From NCBI RefSeq assembly GCF_023169885.1, contig NZ_AP025516.1:1364001-1428000 (forward strand): a DNA stretch of 64,000 nt. The letters are read 5' to 3'. The position numbers and the translations under genes were made by a program. The notes under the pieces are model-generated. The model saw only the letters and a list, made by a program, of their open reading frames with translations, did not search any database and was not told the DNA's origin. Positions 9,611 to 19,154 of this stretch are shown here, one piece after another. Every line of letters begins with the position of its first letter. Positions within the stretch are counted from its first letter, which is position 1. Source of the stretch: Desulfofustis limnaeus (lineage in GTDB: Bacteria > Desulfobacterota > Desulfobulbia > Desulfobulbales > Desulfocapsaceae).

Positions 9611-9646
9611 GGAGATGTCGCCCGACCGGGCGGCATCTCCTTTTTT
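9611..9646 (+). terminator. Strong intrinsic terminator after sat
   Basis: GGAGATGTCGCCC (9611-9623) pairs with GGGCGGCATCTCC (9628-9640) around a GACC loop, with one T/G wobble. TTTTTT follows at 9641-9646. It lies 25 nt beyond the sat stop codon. Confidence 0.93.
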
Positions 9647-9692
9647 CGTTGTGGACCCGGGTGGAGAGCATACCGGGCGACAAGGAGAGCGT

Positions 9693-10769
9693 ATGGGCAT
9701 CGTACAGGTGGGACTAGGTGATCGGAGCTATCCGATACTCGTCGAGCATGGGCGTCTCCGGCGGTTGCCGGCTGAGCTGGCACAGCGCTATCCGGCCAGC
9801 AGCTATTGCCTGGTGGCGGACGACACGGTGGCGGCCCGTTACGGCCGGGAGCTGCTGGACGGTCTGCGGGGGTGCGATCTGGCGGCGGAGTTGCTCACCT
9901 TTCCGGCCGGAGAGCAGAGCAAGACGATCGAGACCGTAGGCTGGCTGGCCAGCGCCGCGGCCCGGCTCGGCCTGGACCGCAGGTCGATGTTCATCGCCCT
10001 GGGCGGCGGGGTGACCGGCGATCTTGCCGGGTTCCTGGCGTCGGCCTACCTGCGCGGCGTGCCCTTTATCCAGATCCCCACGTCGCTGCTGGCGCAGGTG
10101 GACAGCTCGGTGGGCGGCAAGACCGGTGTCGACCTGCCGGAGGGAAAAAACCTGTTCGGCAGTTTCTACCAGCCGCAAGCCGTCTTCATCGATCCGCAGG
10201 TGTTGGCGACGCTGCCGCAGCAACACTACTGCAACGGCCTGGCGGAGGTGATCAAATACGGCGTCATCCGGGAGCCGTCGTTTCTTGCGTTTCTCGAGCG
10301 GGACCGGGAGCGTGTACTGGCCCGGGACGAGCCGGCGGTGGAACAGGTGATCACCACCTGCTGCCGGATCAAGGCCGAGGTGGTGGCCGCCGACGAGCGG
10401 GAGGGCGGGTTGCGCCGCATCCTCAATTTCGGCCACACCATCGGTCATGCCGTCGAGGCCGCGTCTCGCTTCGAGCTGTTGCATGGGTTCGCCGTGGCCA
10501 TCGGCATGGTTGCCGCGGCCCGCATCAGCGTGCGCCGCTCGCTGCTCGGTGCGAACAAGGCCGAGCGGCTGCAGCAGCTGCTCGACCGCTACGGATTGCC
10601 GACGGAAATCCCGCCACACCTTGACCGGGGCACCATCAAAAGCTATCTTCTCAGCGATAAAAAACGGGTGGGCAGTTCGTTGTTTTTCGTCCTGCCGCTC
10701 GATGACGGTACGGTGGCCATCACCGACCAGGTGACGACGGACGACATCGACGCCGTGCTCGCCGGATAG
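9693..10769 (+). CDS. aroB: 3-dehydroquinate synthase
   Basis: The 358-residue NAD-dependent enzyme forms 3-dehydroquinate from DAHP in the shikimate pathway. The core GGGVTGDLAGFLASAYLRG, the PTSLLAQVDSSVGGKTGV segment and the metal ligands in LNFGHTIGHAVE are all present. The start at 9693 is set by caaggagagc just upstream; the longer frame would run back through the sat terminator. It may be co-transcribed with the following FmdB-type gene 42 nt away. Confidence 0.95.
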   Translation: MGIVQVGLGDRSYPILVEHGRLRRLPAELAQRYPASSYCLVADDTVAARYGRELLDGLRGCDLAAELLTFPAGEQSKTIETVGWLASAAARLGLDRRSMFIALGGGVTGDLAGFLASAYLRGVPFIQIPTSLLAQVDSSVGGKTGVDLPEGKNLFGSFYQPQAVFIDPQVLATLPQQHYCNGLAEVIKYGVIREPSFLAFLERDRERVLARDEPAVEQVITTCCRIKAEVVAADEREGGLRRILNFGHTIGHAVEAASRFELLHGFAVAIGMVAAARISVRRSLLGANKAERLQQLLDRYGLPTEIPPHLDRGTIKSYLLSDKKRVGSSLFFVLPLDDGTVAITDQVTTDDIDAVLAG

Positions 10770-10811
10770 GCCGCCTGAACACTGATTATTTTTCTGTCAG
10801 GGAACCACGCC

Positions 10812-11318
10812 ATGCCGATCTACGAATTTTTCTGTCAACCGTGCAACACCATTTTCAATTTCTATTCCAAGCGCATCGATACCCTCACCACCCCCCGCTG
10901 CCCGAGCTGCGGCCAGGACGGTCTGCAGCGCCAGGTCTCGCTGTTTGCCACCATCGGCAAGGCCACGGAGGAGGATGACCAGTTCGCCGGTTTGGACGAA
11001 AACAAGATGGAGCAGGCCCTCGAGTCGCTGATGCGCGAATCGTCTGGGATCAACGAGGACGATCCGCGGCAGATGGCCGGCTTGATGCGCAAGTTCAGCG
11101 AGCGCACCGGCATCAATCTCGGTGAAAACATGGAAGAGGCCATCGCCCGGATGGAGCGGGGCGAAGACCCGGAACAGATCGAACAGGAGATGGGTGACAT
11201 GTTCGACGGCGACGATTTCTCCTTCGAGGCCCTGAAGAAAAAAGCCCTGTCGAAATCTGCCCGGCCCCGCCACGATGAGACGCTCTATGACCTGCATCCC
11301 GACGAGGTCGAAAAATAG
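10812..11318 (+). CDS. FmdB-type zinc ribbon protein
   Basis: The 168-residue protein starts MPIYEFFCQPCNTIFNFYSK and has CxxC pairs at residues 8-11 and 31-34 (CPSCG), the four-Cys FmdB regulatory zinc ribbon. The remainder is acidic and helical with no motif I can name, and is longer than most FmdB proteins. The ATG at 10812 sits 42 nt after aroB. FmdB proteins are of uncertain function, often annotated as putative regulators, so the role here is unknown. Confidence 0.8.
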   Translation: MPIYEFFCQPCNTIFNFYSKRIDTLTTPRCPSCGQDGLQRQVSLFATIGKATEEDDQFAGLDENKMEQALESLMRESSGINEDDPRQMAGLMRKFSERTGINLGENMEEAIARMERGEDPEQIEQEMGDMFDGDDFSFEALKKKALSKSARPRHDETLYDLHPDEVEK

Positions 11319-11394
11319 ATTCTAACCCGGCGTTTAAACTGCTATAGTAACGGGGTGGCACGGGAGGTGCGAAACCCTGAGACGGGAGGTCGGG

Positions 11395-12522
11395 ATGAAC
11401 CGGTTTGACGGCGGCGTGTTTCTGGAAAACATTGAGTGGTTCGATGAAACCGGGCAGGAGCTGGTGCATCGCCTCCCCGAGACCGGCTCCGGCGAGATCA
11501 AGTGGGGGGCGCAGCTGACCGTCCGCGACAGCCAGGCGGCGGTTCTCTTCTATCAAGGCAAGGCGCGCGACGCGTTCGGGCCGGGCCGGTACACGCTGAA
11601 GACGGCCAACCTGCCGATCATCACCAAGATCCTCTCCATCCCCTGGCGCGGCGACAGCCCTTTGCGCGCCGAGGTGTACCTGGTGAGTATGAAGTATTTC
11701 ACCAACCTCAAGTGGGGCACGACCAACCCGGTGGCCTTTCGCGATGCGGAACTGGGTCTGATCCGGCTGCGCGCCCACGGGATCTTCAACCTGCAGGTGG
11801 TCCAGCCGATCCTGCTGATCAACTCGCTGGTCGGCACCATGGGCAGCATCGCCACCGAGGAGATCGAGGCCTACCTAAAGAAGGTCATCGTCTCCCGGTT
11901 CAACGACTATCTGGGAGAGAACCTCGATACCATTCTCAACCTGCCGGGTCGCTTCGACGAGCTGTCGGTGCAGCTGCAGAAGCGGTTGACGCTTGATTTC
12001 GCCCATTTCGGCCTGCGTCTGAGCCATCTCTATATCACTTCCATCACGCCGCCCGACGACGTGCAGAAGGCCATGGACGACCGGGCCCGGATGAGTGTGA
12101 TCAAGGATATGGACCAGTTCGTCCGGATGAAGGCGGCCATGGCCATGGAAAAGGCCGCCGAAAACCAGACCGAGGCGGGGGCCGGGGTTGGCCTCGGGCT
12201 CGGCATGATGATGCCGGCCATGTTTTCCGCCGCCGTCCAGCCGGCAGCCGGTATCGCTCCGGCAGGTGACACGGTGGTCTGCCCCGATTGCCGCACGACC
12301 ATCCCGGCCTCGGCCCGGTTCTGCCCATTGTGCGGCCACCAGTTGCTGGTCCTCAGCCAGTGTTCCAGCTGCGGCAAGAACCTGTCGCCCAGCGCCCGCT
12401 TTTGCTCGCGCTGCGGTACCGCCACCGAACAATCGCCGGCAGCTGCGATCTGCCCTGAATGCCGGGCGGAAAACCTGCCTGGTGCGCTGTTTTGCAACCA
12501 GTGCGGGCAGCGGCAGAGGTAG
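11395..12522 (+). CDS. SPFH-domain protein with C-terminal zinc ribbons (YdjI type)
   Basis: The 375-residue protein has no signal peptide. Residues about 30-240 form an SPFH/stomatin-like domain (YQGKARDAFGPGRYTLKTAN, then ITSITPPDDVQKAMDDRA). A Gly/Met-rich hydrophobic linker (GAGVGLGLGMMMPAMFSA) follows. The tail has three double-CxxC zinc ribbons (CPDC/CPLC, CSSC/CSRC, CPEC/CNQC). This architecture matches the YdjI or virion-core-like group of SPFH proteins, thought to be cytoplasmic membrane scaffolds. A ribosome site (gggaggtcgg) precedes the ATG. The next gene starts 3 nt after its stop and also carries zinc ribbons, so the two products probably work together. Confidence 0.85.
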   Translation: MNRFDGGVFLENIEWFDETGQELVHRLPETGSGEIKWGAQLTVRDSQAAVLFYQGKARDAFGPGRYTLKTANLPIITKILSIPWRGDSPLRAEVYLVSMKYFTNLKWGTTNPVAFRDAELGLIRLRAHGIFNLQVVQPILLINSLVGTMGSIATEEIEAYLKKVIVSRFNDYLGENLDTILNLPGRFDELSVQLQKRLTLDFAHFGLRLSHLYITSITPPDDVQKAMDDRARMSVIKDMDQFVRMKAAMAMEKAAENQTEAGAGVGLGLGMMMPAMFSAAVQPAAGIAPAGDTVVCPDCRTTIPASARFCPLCGHQLLVLSQCSSCGKNLSPSARFCSRCGTATEQSPAAAICPECRAENLPGALFCNQCGQRQR

Positions 12523-12525
12523 GCC

Positions 12526-13773
12526 ATGGAACTGCAGATCAGCCGCGGTTGCCCGTCTTGTGGGGCTCCTCTGGAAATGCGGGAGGACGATCGGCTTACC
12601 GATTGCGCCTTCTGCGATGTACAGAGCTACCTGGTCGACCCCGGGTTGCGCCGCTATCTGCTGCCGCTTGCCAAGACGGCCGGGCGCGATGACGCGGCAA
12701 CGATCTACTTCCCCTACCTCCGTTTCAAGGGCACCGTCTTTTCCTGTCAGGGTCGACAGGTGAACCACAAGATCCTCGACACCACCTGCCGCGGCCTCGA
12801 CGAGCCGCTGGTGCCCGCTTCGCTCGGGGTGCGGCCGCAGGCCATGCGGGTCGGGGTGGTTGACAATTCCTGCGCCGGCCGCTTCATCAGACGCGCCGAG
12901 ACCGCCGCTGCCATCCTGCAGCGAGCGGCGCTGCTGGCCGGAGCAGGGGGCAGGCGTGAGGCGGAACCGCTCTACCACCGCGCCTTCATCGGAGAGACGG
13001 TGAGTTGCATCTATCTGCCGCTGGCGGTGCATGACGACCAGCTTTATGACGAAGTGCTGGGCCGCCCGCTCGGCACGATCGACGACTGGTCGGTCGATAT
13101 GAACGGTTCGGTTCGTTTTCAGCCCCAGTGGCAACCGTCCTTTCTGGCCACCATCTGCCCGCAGTGTGGGGCGGTGATGAGCGGCGAGCGGGACAGCCTG
13201 GTGATCCATTGCCATAACTGCCAGAGCAGCTGGTCCGAAAAGGGCGGCAAGTTCGTACCGGTTCCCTACCGAGTGGTGAGCGGAGGCGGCGGTGCCGCCC
13301 TCTATCTACCGTTTTGGCGGATCGGGGTGGAAACCACGGGGATCGAGATGCGGACCATGGCCGATTTGCTGGCGGTTACCAACCAGCCGGTGGTGATCAA
13401 CAGCGATCATCGGGCTCGCGGCCTCGAATTTTGGGTGCCTGCCTTCAAAGTGCGGCCGACGGCCCTGCTCAAGCTGGCCCGCAGCGCCACCTTGTCGCAG
13501 ATGAAGTACCCGGACGGTGAGAAGAAACTGACTCGCCCGCTCTATCCCGTGACCCTGCCCCTGAAAGAAGCGATCCAGGTGCTCAAGAGCCTGGTGGCGG
13601 AGATGACGGTACGCAAGCAGGAGTTCCTGCCGCAACTGCCGCAGTTGAACGTGGCGGTGCGTCAGACTTCGCTGGTCTTTCTCCCCTTTGCCAGCACCGG
13701 TCACGATCTGGTGCAGATCCATTCATCCCTGGCCGTCGCTTCCTCCATCGTGCACTACGGCCGGAAGCTGTGA
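12526..13773 (+). CDS. Zinc-ribbon protein, partner of the SPFH protein
   Basis: This 415-residue protein starts with a zinc ribbon (GCPSCGAPL ... CAFCD, residues 9-33). A second one lies near residue 210 (CPQCG ... CHNCQ). The rest is a beta-rich region with WIP-like strands and no signal peptide or membrane segment. I cannot name the central domain. The 3-nt gap to the SPFH gene and the shared ribbon type indicate one functional unit. TFIIB-like ribbons followed by an uncharacterised body are common in proteins annotated only as zinc ribbon domain-containing. Confidence 0.75.
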   Translation: MELQISRGCPSCGAPLEMREDDRLTDCAFCDVQSYLVDPGLRRYLLPLAKTAGRDDAATIYFPYLRFKGTVFSCQGRQVNHKILDTTCRGLDEPLVPASLGVRPQAMRVGVVDNSCAGRFIRRAETAAAILQRAALLAGAGGRREAEPLYHRAFIGETVSCIYLPLAVHDDQLYDEVLGRPLGTIDDWSVDMNGSVRFQPQWQPSFLATICPQCGAVMSGERDSLVIHCHNCQSSWSEKGGKFVPVPYRVVSGGGGAALYLPFWRIGVETTGIEMRTMADLLAVTNQPVVINSDHRARGLEFWVPAFKVRPTALLKLARSATLSQMKYPDGEKKLTRPLYPVTLPLKEAIQVLKSLVAEMTVRKQEFLPQLPQLNVAVRQTSLVFLPFASTGHDLVQIHSSLAVASSIVHYGRKL

Positions 13774-13783
13774 GGTGCCGGCG

Positions 13784-14296
13784 ATGACCAGAGTCGAAGA
13801 TCATCATCAGGGCATGCGGGCGGCGCTGGACGAGGCCCGGCAGGCCCTGGAGGCCGGCGAGTTTCCGGTGGGCTGCGTGATCACCCACCGGGGCCGCATC
13901 GTCGGTCGGGGCCATCGGTTGAACAGCCGCAGCGGCAGCGAGATCGATCATGCCGAGGTGGTGACCGCCCGTTCGGCGCTGCTCGATCCGGCCTGCCCGG
14001 AGCCGGCGGAGATGATCGTCTATTCGACCATGGAGCCGTGTCTGATGTGTTACGCCACGCTGCTGCTGAGCGGTTTCAGGACCTTCGTCTACGGGTATGA
14101 GGACATCATGGGCGGCGGCACCGGGCTGGATCTGGGCAGCCTGCCGCCGTTGTACCGGGAGATGCCGGTTACGGTGGTCGGCGGCGTCTTGCGCAGCGAC
14201 TGCCTGGCACTGTTCCAGCGCTTTTTCGGCAGCGAGCACAACGACTACTGGCGGGACTCCCTGCTGGCCCGTCACACCCTGGCGCAAAAGCCATGA
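13784..14296 (+). CDS. CDA-fold nucleoside/nucleobase deaminase
   Basis: The 170-residue zinc deaminase shows the catalytic set HAEVV (His ligand and proton-shuttling Glu, near residue 51) and PCLMC (two Cys ligands, near 84-87). This is the pattern of TadA and guanine deaminase relatives. The C-terminal part (DSLLARHTL) differs from TadA, so a small-molecule substrate is as likely as tRNA. The start is the ATG at 13784; the longer frame begins inside the upstream gene. It overlaps the next radical SAM gene by 4 nt (ATGA), showing translational coupling. Confidence 0.8.
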   Translation: MTRVEDHHQGMRAALDEARQALEAGEFPVGCVITHRGRIVGRGHRLNSRSGSEIDHAEVVTARSALLDPACPEPAEMIVYSTMEPCLMCYATLLLSGFRTFVYGYEDIMGGGTGLDLGSLPPLYREMPVTVVGGVLRSDCLALFQRFFGSEHNDYWRDSLLARHTLAQKP

Positions 14297-15312
14297 GTCT
14301 GCAACCGCGCACCGTTTCCTTCGTTGCCGGCGAACGAAACGTCTTTCTCCATATCCTGACCGCTTGCAATCTGTCCTGCGCCCACTGTTACATCAACCCG
14401 GCCCAGCATGGGACGGCGACGCTCAGCCGGGAGCGATTGGCGGCCTGGATCCGTCTTTTTGCCGACCGGCGCAAGAAGACCAATATCATCTTCCTCGGCG
14501 GCGAGCCGACCATGCACCCGGATCTGCCGTATGCCATCGAGGTGGCCCGCGACTGCGGCTATACCACCACGGTGGACAGCAACGGCTATCTGTTCCACGA
14601 CTTTCTCGAGCGGGTCGACCCGGAGCGGCTCGATTACCTCAGCTTCAGCCTCGACGGGCCGGACCCGGCGATCAACGATCCGATCCGCGGCCCGGGCGTC
14701 TTTGCGGTCTGTACCGAAAACCTGCGCCGGGCCGTGGCCCGGGGCTTCAACACCAGCATCATCTACACCGTCAGCAGCCGCAATATCGAGCACCTGCCGC
14801 GGATGGTGGAGCTACTGACGGAGCTGGGGGTGCACCGGTTTTTCATCCAGGTGATCGGTCTGCGCGGCAAGTCGGCGACCAGCCCGACCTCGCCCCAGCA
14901 GCGGTTGCAGGTGGCGCCGGAGCACTGGCTGGCCGTCGTGCCGGAGGTGGCCAGGCAGGTGGCCGCACGCGGTATCGACGTCATCTACCCCAAGGTCTAT
15001 CTGGACCCGGACGAGGTGTTCCAGTGCGCCGGCCGGGTGGCCGAGAACTTCTTCGTCTTTCCCAACGGCCGCGTCTATCAATGTCCCCTGTGTGAGGATT
15101 ACCCGCTTCATTCCTACGAGATCAGGGACGACCGGCTGGTGCCGACCGGCGGGATCAACGAAGCGCGGCTGTTTTCGCTCGATATCCCCGAGGGCTGCGT
15201 GATGAACAAACTGCTGCAGCCCGATACCATCTGCTACGACGACCGTGGCCAACCGCTGCACCGCATCTCCTGCTGCCTGCTGAAACAGCGGATCACCGGC
15301 CAAGAGCGTTGA
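14293..15312 (+). CDS. Radical SAM protein coupled to the deaminase
   Basis: The 339-residue protein has the radical SAM cluster motif CNLSCAHC (residues 26-33), the GGEPTMHPD motif that binds SAM, and a partial-SPASM-like tail with further Cys residues (FQCAGRV, YQCPLCEDY, SCCLLK). These may bind an auxiliary cluster. Such tails occur in peptide-modifying and cofactor-maturation enzymes. No precursor peptide is evident nearby. Its ATG lies inside the stop of the deaminase gene. The substrate is unknown. Confidence 0.82.
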   Translation: MSLQPRTVSFVAGERNVFLHILTACNLSCAHCYINPAQHGTATLSRERLAAWIRLFADRRKKTNIIFLGGEPTMHPDLPYAIEVARDCGYTTTVDSNGYLFHDFLERVDPERLDYLSFSLDGPDPAINDPIRGPGVFAVCTENLRRAVARGFNTSIIYTVSSRNIEHLPRMVELLTELGVHRFFIQVIGLRGKSATSPTSPQQRLQVAPEHWLAVVPEVARQVAARGIDVIYPKVYLDPDEVFQCAGRVAENFFVFPNGRVYQCPLCEDYPLHSYEIRDDRLVPTGGINEARLFSLDIPEGCVMNKLLQPDTICYDDRGQPLHRISCCLLKQRITGQER

Positions 15313-15355
15313 CCATCGCTGCAGGCCGCGGTCGTCTCCCTTCCATCCGGGCGGT

Positions 15356-16819
15356 TCAGGAGATCCCGCCCAGGCAGACGTATTTGATCTCGAGAAACTC
15401 CTCGATGTCGTAGCGCGATCCTTCTCGGCCGATTCCCGACTCCTTAATACCGCCGAACGGTGCCACGCTGGTGGAGATAATGCCGGTGTTGACCCCGACG
15501 ATACCGTATTCCAGCGCTTCGGCCACCCGCCAGATGCGGTCGATGTCGCGGCTGAAGAAATAGGCGGCCAGGCCATATTCGGTGGCGTTGGCCAGGTCGA
15601 TGACCTCCTGCTCGGAAGAAAAGCTAAAGACCGGCGCCACCGGGCCGAAGGTTTCCTCACGGGCGATGATCATCGCCGGGGTGGCATCGACCAGCACCGT
15701 CGGCTCGAAAAAGGTGCCTCCCAACGGGTGCCGTTTGCCGCCGGTGAGGGGCCGGGCCCCTTTGGCCAGCGCGTCGGCGATCTGTTTTTCCACCGTTTGG
15801 ACCGCCTGTTCGTTGATCAGCGGCCCCTGCTGGATGCCTTCGACCAGGCCATCGCCGACTTTCAGGGTGGCGACGGCAGCGGCCAGTTTTTCACAAAAGG
15901 CCTCATAGACGTCGTCCTGGACAAAGAACCGGTTGGTGCAGACGCAGGTCTGGCCGGCGTTTCGGTATTTGGAGAGCATGGCTCCTTCGATGGCCTGGTC
16001 CAGGTCCGCATCGGCGAAGACGATAAAGGGCGCATTGCCCCCCAGTTCCATGGAGACTTTTTTCACGGTGCCGGCACAGGCCGCGATCAACTGTTTGCCG
16101 ATGGCCGTGGAGCCGGTAAAGCTCAGTTTGCGCACCAGCGGGTTGGCGGTAAGCTCGGCGCCGATGGCGGTGGCGGAGCCGGTGACGACATTCAGGACCC
16201 CCGGCGGAAAGCCGGCTCGCTCGGCCAGTGCGGCCAGCGCCAGAGCGGAAAACGGCGTCGCCGATGCGGGTTTGACCACCACGGTGCAACCGGCGGCCAG
16301 CGCCGGAGCTGCCTTGCGGGTGATCATGGCGGATGGAAAGTTCCACGGGGTGATGGCGGCACAGACGCCGATCGGTTCCTTGAGCACCAGGAGCCGTTTG
16401 TCCGCCTGCGGTGAAGGGATGATGTCGCCGTAGACCCGTTTCCCCTCTTCGGCAAACCACTCGATAAAAGAAGCGGCGTAAGTGATTTCGCCGCGGGCCT
16501 CGGCAAGGGGCTTACCTTGTTCGGCGGTCATCAGCCGTGCCAGATCCTCCTGGTTGGCGAGCAGCAGATCGTGCCAGGTGCGCAGCAGTGCAGCTCGTTG
16601 CGCGGCTGTCTTGGCGCGCCAGGCCGGTAGGGCGCGGGCGGCAGCGTCGATGGCTCGCCGTGTTTCGGACATGCCCAGGTTGGGAACCGTGCCCAGCAGC
16701 CGGCCCGAAGCGGGATTGTTGACCTGGATCACCGAGCCGTCAAGGGCATCGCACCAGGCGCCATCGATAAAACCGTGGGAGCGGAAAAGAGCGGGATCGG
16801 TCAGGGTAAAAGCGTTCAT
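15356..16819 (-). CDS. gabD: Succinate-semialdehyde dehydrogenase
   Basis: The 487-residue aldehyde dehydrogenase resembles GabD. It has TPWNFPSAMITRKAAPALAA, the catalytic Glu in MELGGNAPFIVF and the nucleophilic Cys in NAGQTCVCTNR. It would oxidise succinate semialdehyde to succinate with NAD(P)+. The start at 16819 follows caggagg; the further upstream frame lacks a ribosome site. It lies 176 nt downstream of fdhA on the same strand. That spacer holds no gene. Related semialdehyde substrates cannot be excluded. Confidence 0.9.
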   Translation of the reverse strand: MNAFTLTDPALFRSHGFIDGAWCDALDGSVIQVNNPASGRLLGTVPNLGMSETRRAIDAAARALPAWRAKTAAQRAALLRTWHDLLLANQEDLARLMTAEQGKPLAEARGEITYAASFIEWFAEEGKRVYGDIIPSPQADKRLLVLKEPIGVCAAITPWNFPSAMITRKAAPALAAGCTVVVKPASATPFSALALAALAERAGFPPGVLNVVTGSATAIGAELTANPLVRKLSFTGSTAIGKQLIAACAGTVKKVSMELGGNAPFIVFADADLDQAIEGAMLSKYRNAGQTCVCTNRFFVQDDVYEAFCEKLAAAVATLKVGDGLVEGIQQGPLINEQAVQTVEKQIADALAKGARPLTGGKRHPLGGTFFEPTVLVDATPAMIIAREETFGPVAPVFSFSSEQEVIDLANATEYGLAAYFFSRDIDRIWRVAEALEYGIVGVNTGIISTSVAPFGGIKESGIGREGSRYDIEEFLEIKYVCLGGIS

Positions 16820-16995
16820 CGGGCCTCCTGGGGTAGCTCGGTCTGGACCATTTCCTGCCTCTCGCCCATGACCTATCGGGCCATGCAAGCAGGGGCGGAA
16901 AGGCGCGACCGGCTGGAAGATGGCGTGTGTTCAGCGTTTATCCAGGCTCCGGAAACAACAGGGTCTTAGTGGTTTATAAGGCAGTGTCCGGCTTC

Positions 16996-19077
16996 CTACC
17001 ACACGTTTTTTTGTTCTGATCGCGGTTGGTCGGGCGACAGGCCTGCGCATTTTTCCACCCGGACCGCGCACACCTTGTAATCCGGGGTCCTGGTAATGGG
17101 GTCGAGCGAGGTCCCGAGCAGCACGTTGGCGTTTGCCTGGGCAAAGTGAAAATCCATGAAGATGGCGCCCGGCGGCACAATGTCGCCCGGGATGGCGGTG
17201 GTGATCACCTCGCCGCGCCGCGACACGACCCGGATCGGATCGCCGTCGCCAATACCCAGTCGCTTCGCGTCATGCACATGGATCTGGGCGTTGGCCGTTG
17301 GATGCTCGTTGTGCAGGGTCGGGCAACGGCCGGTCATGGTGCGGGCGTTGTAGTGGGCGAATTGCCGGCCGGTGGTGAGAAAGAACGGGTAATCGTCATC
17401 CGGCAGTTCTTCGGAGGGCCGGTAGCGGATCGGGGAAAAGAGGCCCAAACCGCGTCCGAATACGCTTTTGTGTAGGAACGGCGTACCGGGGTGATCCTCG
17501 GTGGGGCAGGGCCACTGCAGAGAAGTGCGCTCCAACCGATCGTAGGTGATGCCCCCGTAAAACGGGTTGAGCGCCGCCATCTCGGCAAAAATTTCCTGGG
17601 GCGATCGGTAGTTCATGGTCAGGCCCATCATCCTGCCCAGCTCCGCCAGAATCATCCAGTCCGGGCGGGCCTGGCCGGGCGGTGCAACGGCCTGGCGGAC
17701 CCGTTGCACCTTGCGCTCGCTGCTGGTGAAGGTGCCATCCTTTTCCGCCCAGCAGGCGGCAGGTAAGACCACATCGGCCAGCTGTGCGGTCTCGGTGAGA
17801 AACAGGTCCTCGACCACCAGGAATTCCGCCGAGCCCAGGGCATGCAGGATATGGTGGGTGTCCGGGTCGCTGACCGCGGTGTTCTCGCCGACGATGAACA
17901 TGCCCTTGACGGAACCGTCGATCAACCGGTCGATCATCTCCGGGATGGTGTAGCCGATCTTCTCTGACAGGGGGGCGTTCCAGGCCGTTTCGAATTTTTT
18001 CCGGGCCTCCGGGCTGGTGACCACCTGGTAGCCGGGATAGACGTTAGGCAGGGCCCCCATGTCGCAGGCTCCCTGGACGTTGTTCTGGCCGCGCAGCGGG
18101 TTGACGCCGCTGGACTGCTTGCCGATCTGGCCGGTGAGCATGGCCAGGTTGGCCAGGGTCTTGACGTTGTCGACACCGTGCGAGTGTTCGGTGATGCCCA
18201 GCGTATAGAGGATGGAAGACGGTTCCGAGGTGGCATAGAGGCGGGCGATTTCCCGGATGGTCTCGACCGGCACGCCGCTGATTGCGGCCGCTTTTTCCGG
18301 CGGGTAGTCGGCCAGGAGGCGCTCCAGTTCAGCAAATCCTTCGGTGCGGGCGGCAATGAAGTCGGCGTCGTGGTACCCCCGGGCGATGATCTCGTGCATG
18401 ATGCCGTTGATCAGGGCCACGTCCGTGCCGAAGTTGACTCGGGCGTGGATGTCGGCCAGTTGGGCCAGTTGGATGCGCCGGGGGTCGATGACGATGAGGG
18501 TGGCCCCGCGTTTCTTGGCCTTGAAGACCCGATGGGCGATCAGCGGATGCGCCTCGGTGGTGTTGGAGCCGATCACCAGGAGACAGGCGGCGTTCTCGAT
18601 CTCGACGATGGAGTTGGTCATGGCGCCGTTGCCGAATGCCGCGGCAAGACCTGCCACGGTGGGGGCGTGTCAGAGGCGGGCGCAGTGATCGACGTTGTTG
18701 GTCCCGAAGCCGGCCCGGCAGAGTTTCTGGACCAGGTAGTTTTCCTCGTTGGTGGCCCGGGCGGAACTGAGAAAGGCCAAGGCGTCGCTGCCGTGGCACC
18801 GGCGGATCTCGCCAAAGTGTTTGCAGATGGTGGTTAGCGCCTCATCCCACCCGGCCTCGCGGAAGGCGCCGTCCTGCTTGATCAATGGCGTGGTCAACCG
18901 ATCCGGGCTGTGCACGAATTCATGGACGTTCCACCCCTTGATGCAGATCTTGCCCTGGTTCATCGCCGCGGTCTTCAGCGGATGGGTGCCGATGACCCTG
19001 CCGTCCAGCACTTCCAGTGACGTTTGACAACCGCAGCCACAGTGCGGGCAGGTGGTTTGCACGAATCGGTAATCCAT
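16996..19077 (-). CDS. fdhA: Selenocysteine-containing formate dehydrogenase alpha subunit (FdhF/FdhA type)
   Basis: The gene has an in-frame TGA at 18672-18670, read here as selenocysteine-136, joining what look like two open frames into one 693-residue protein. The context C-A-R-L-Sec-H-A-P-T-V-A-G-L matches the active site of formate dehydrogenase H. The N-terminus has the [4Fe-4S] motif CPHCGCGC and GKICIKG. Later text (MLTGQIGKQSSGVNPLRGQN, FFLTTGRQFAHYN) is typical of bis-MGD molybdenum or tungsten enzymes. There is no Tat signal, so it should be cytoplasmic. No beta subunit or hydrogenase gene is adjacent. A SECIS-like hairpin follows the TGA, and a ModE-like gene lies upstream. Confidence 0.93.
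18632..18672 (-). promoter_or_regulatory. Bacterial SECIS element with the Sec UGA
   Basis: The TGA is at 18672-18670. Immediately downstream, GTGGCA (18657-18652) pairs with TGCCGC (18646-18641) around a GGTCT loop. E. coli fdhF has the same GGUCU apical loop at the same distance from its UGA, where SelB binds. The coding sequence around it also encodes the conserved active site. Confidence 0.85.
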
Positions 19078-19154
19078 GGACGACTCCTTGCCGGGTACGT
19101 TGTATGCGCAGAAACAATGAATGCGAGAATGGCAGCAGCTTACCGAATGGTCAT

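Noticed and set aside
9714-10619. Long frames within aroB on both strands
   Set aside because: Low-complexity translations in a GC-rich gene; aroB motifs are all in one frame.
18670-18672. A stop codon splitting fdhA into two genes or a pseudogene
   Set aside because: The TGA lies at the exact active-site position used for selenocysteine, with conserved flanks and a SECIS-like hairpin.
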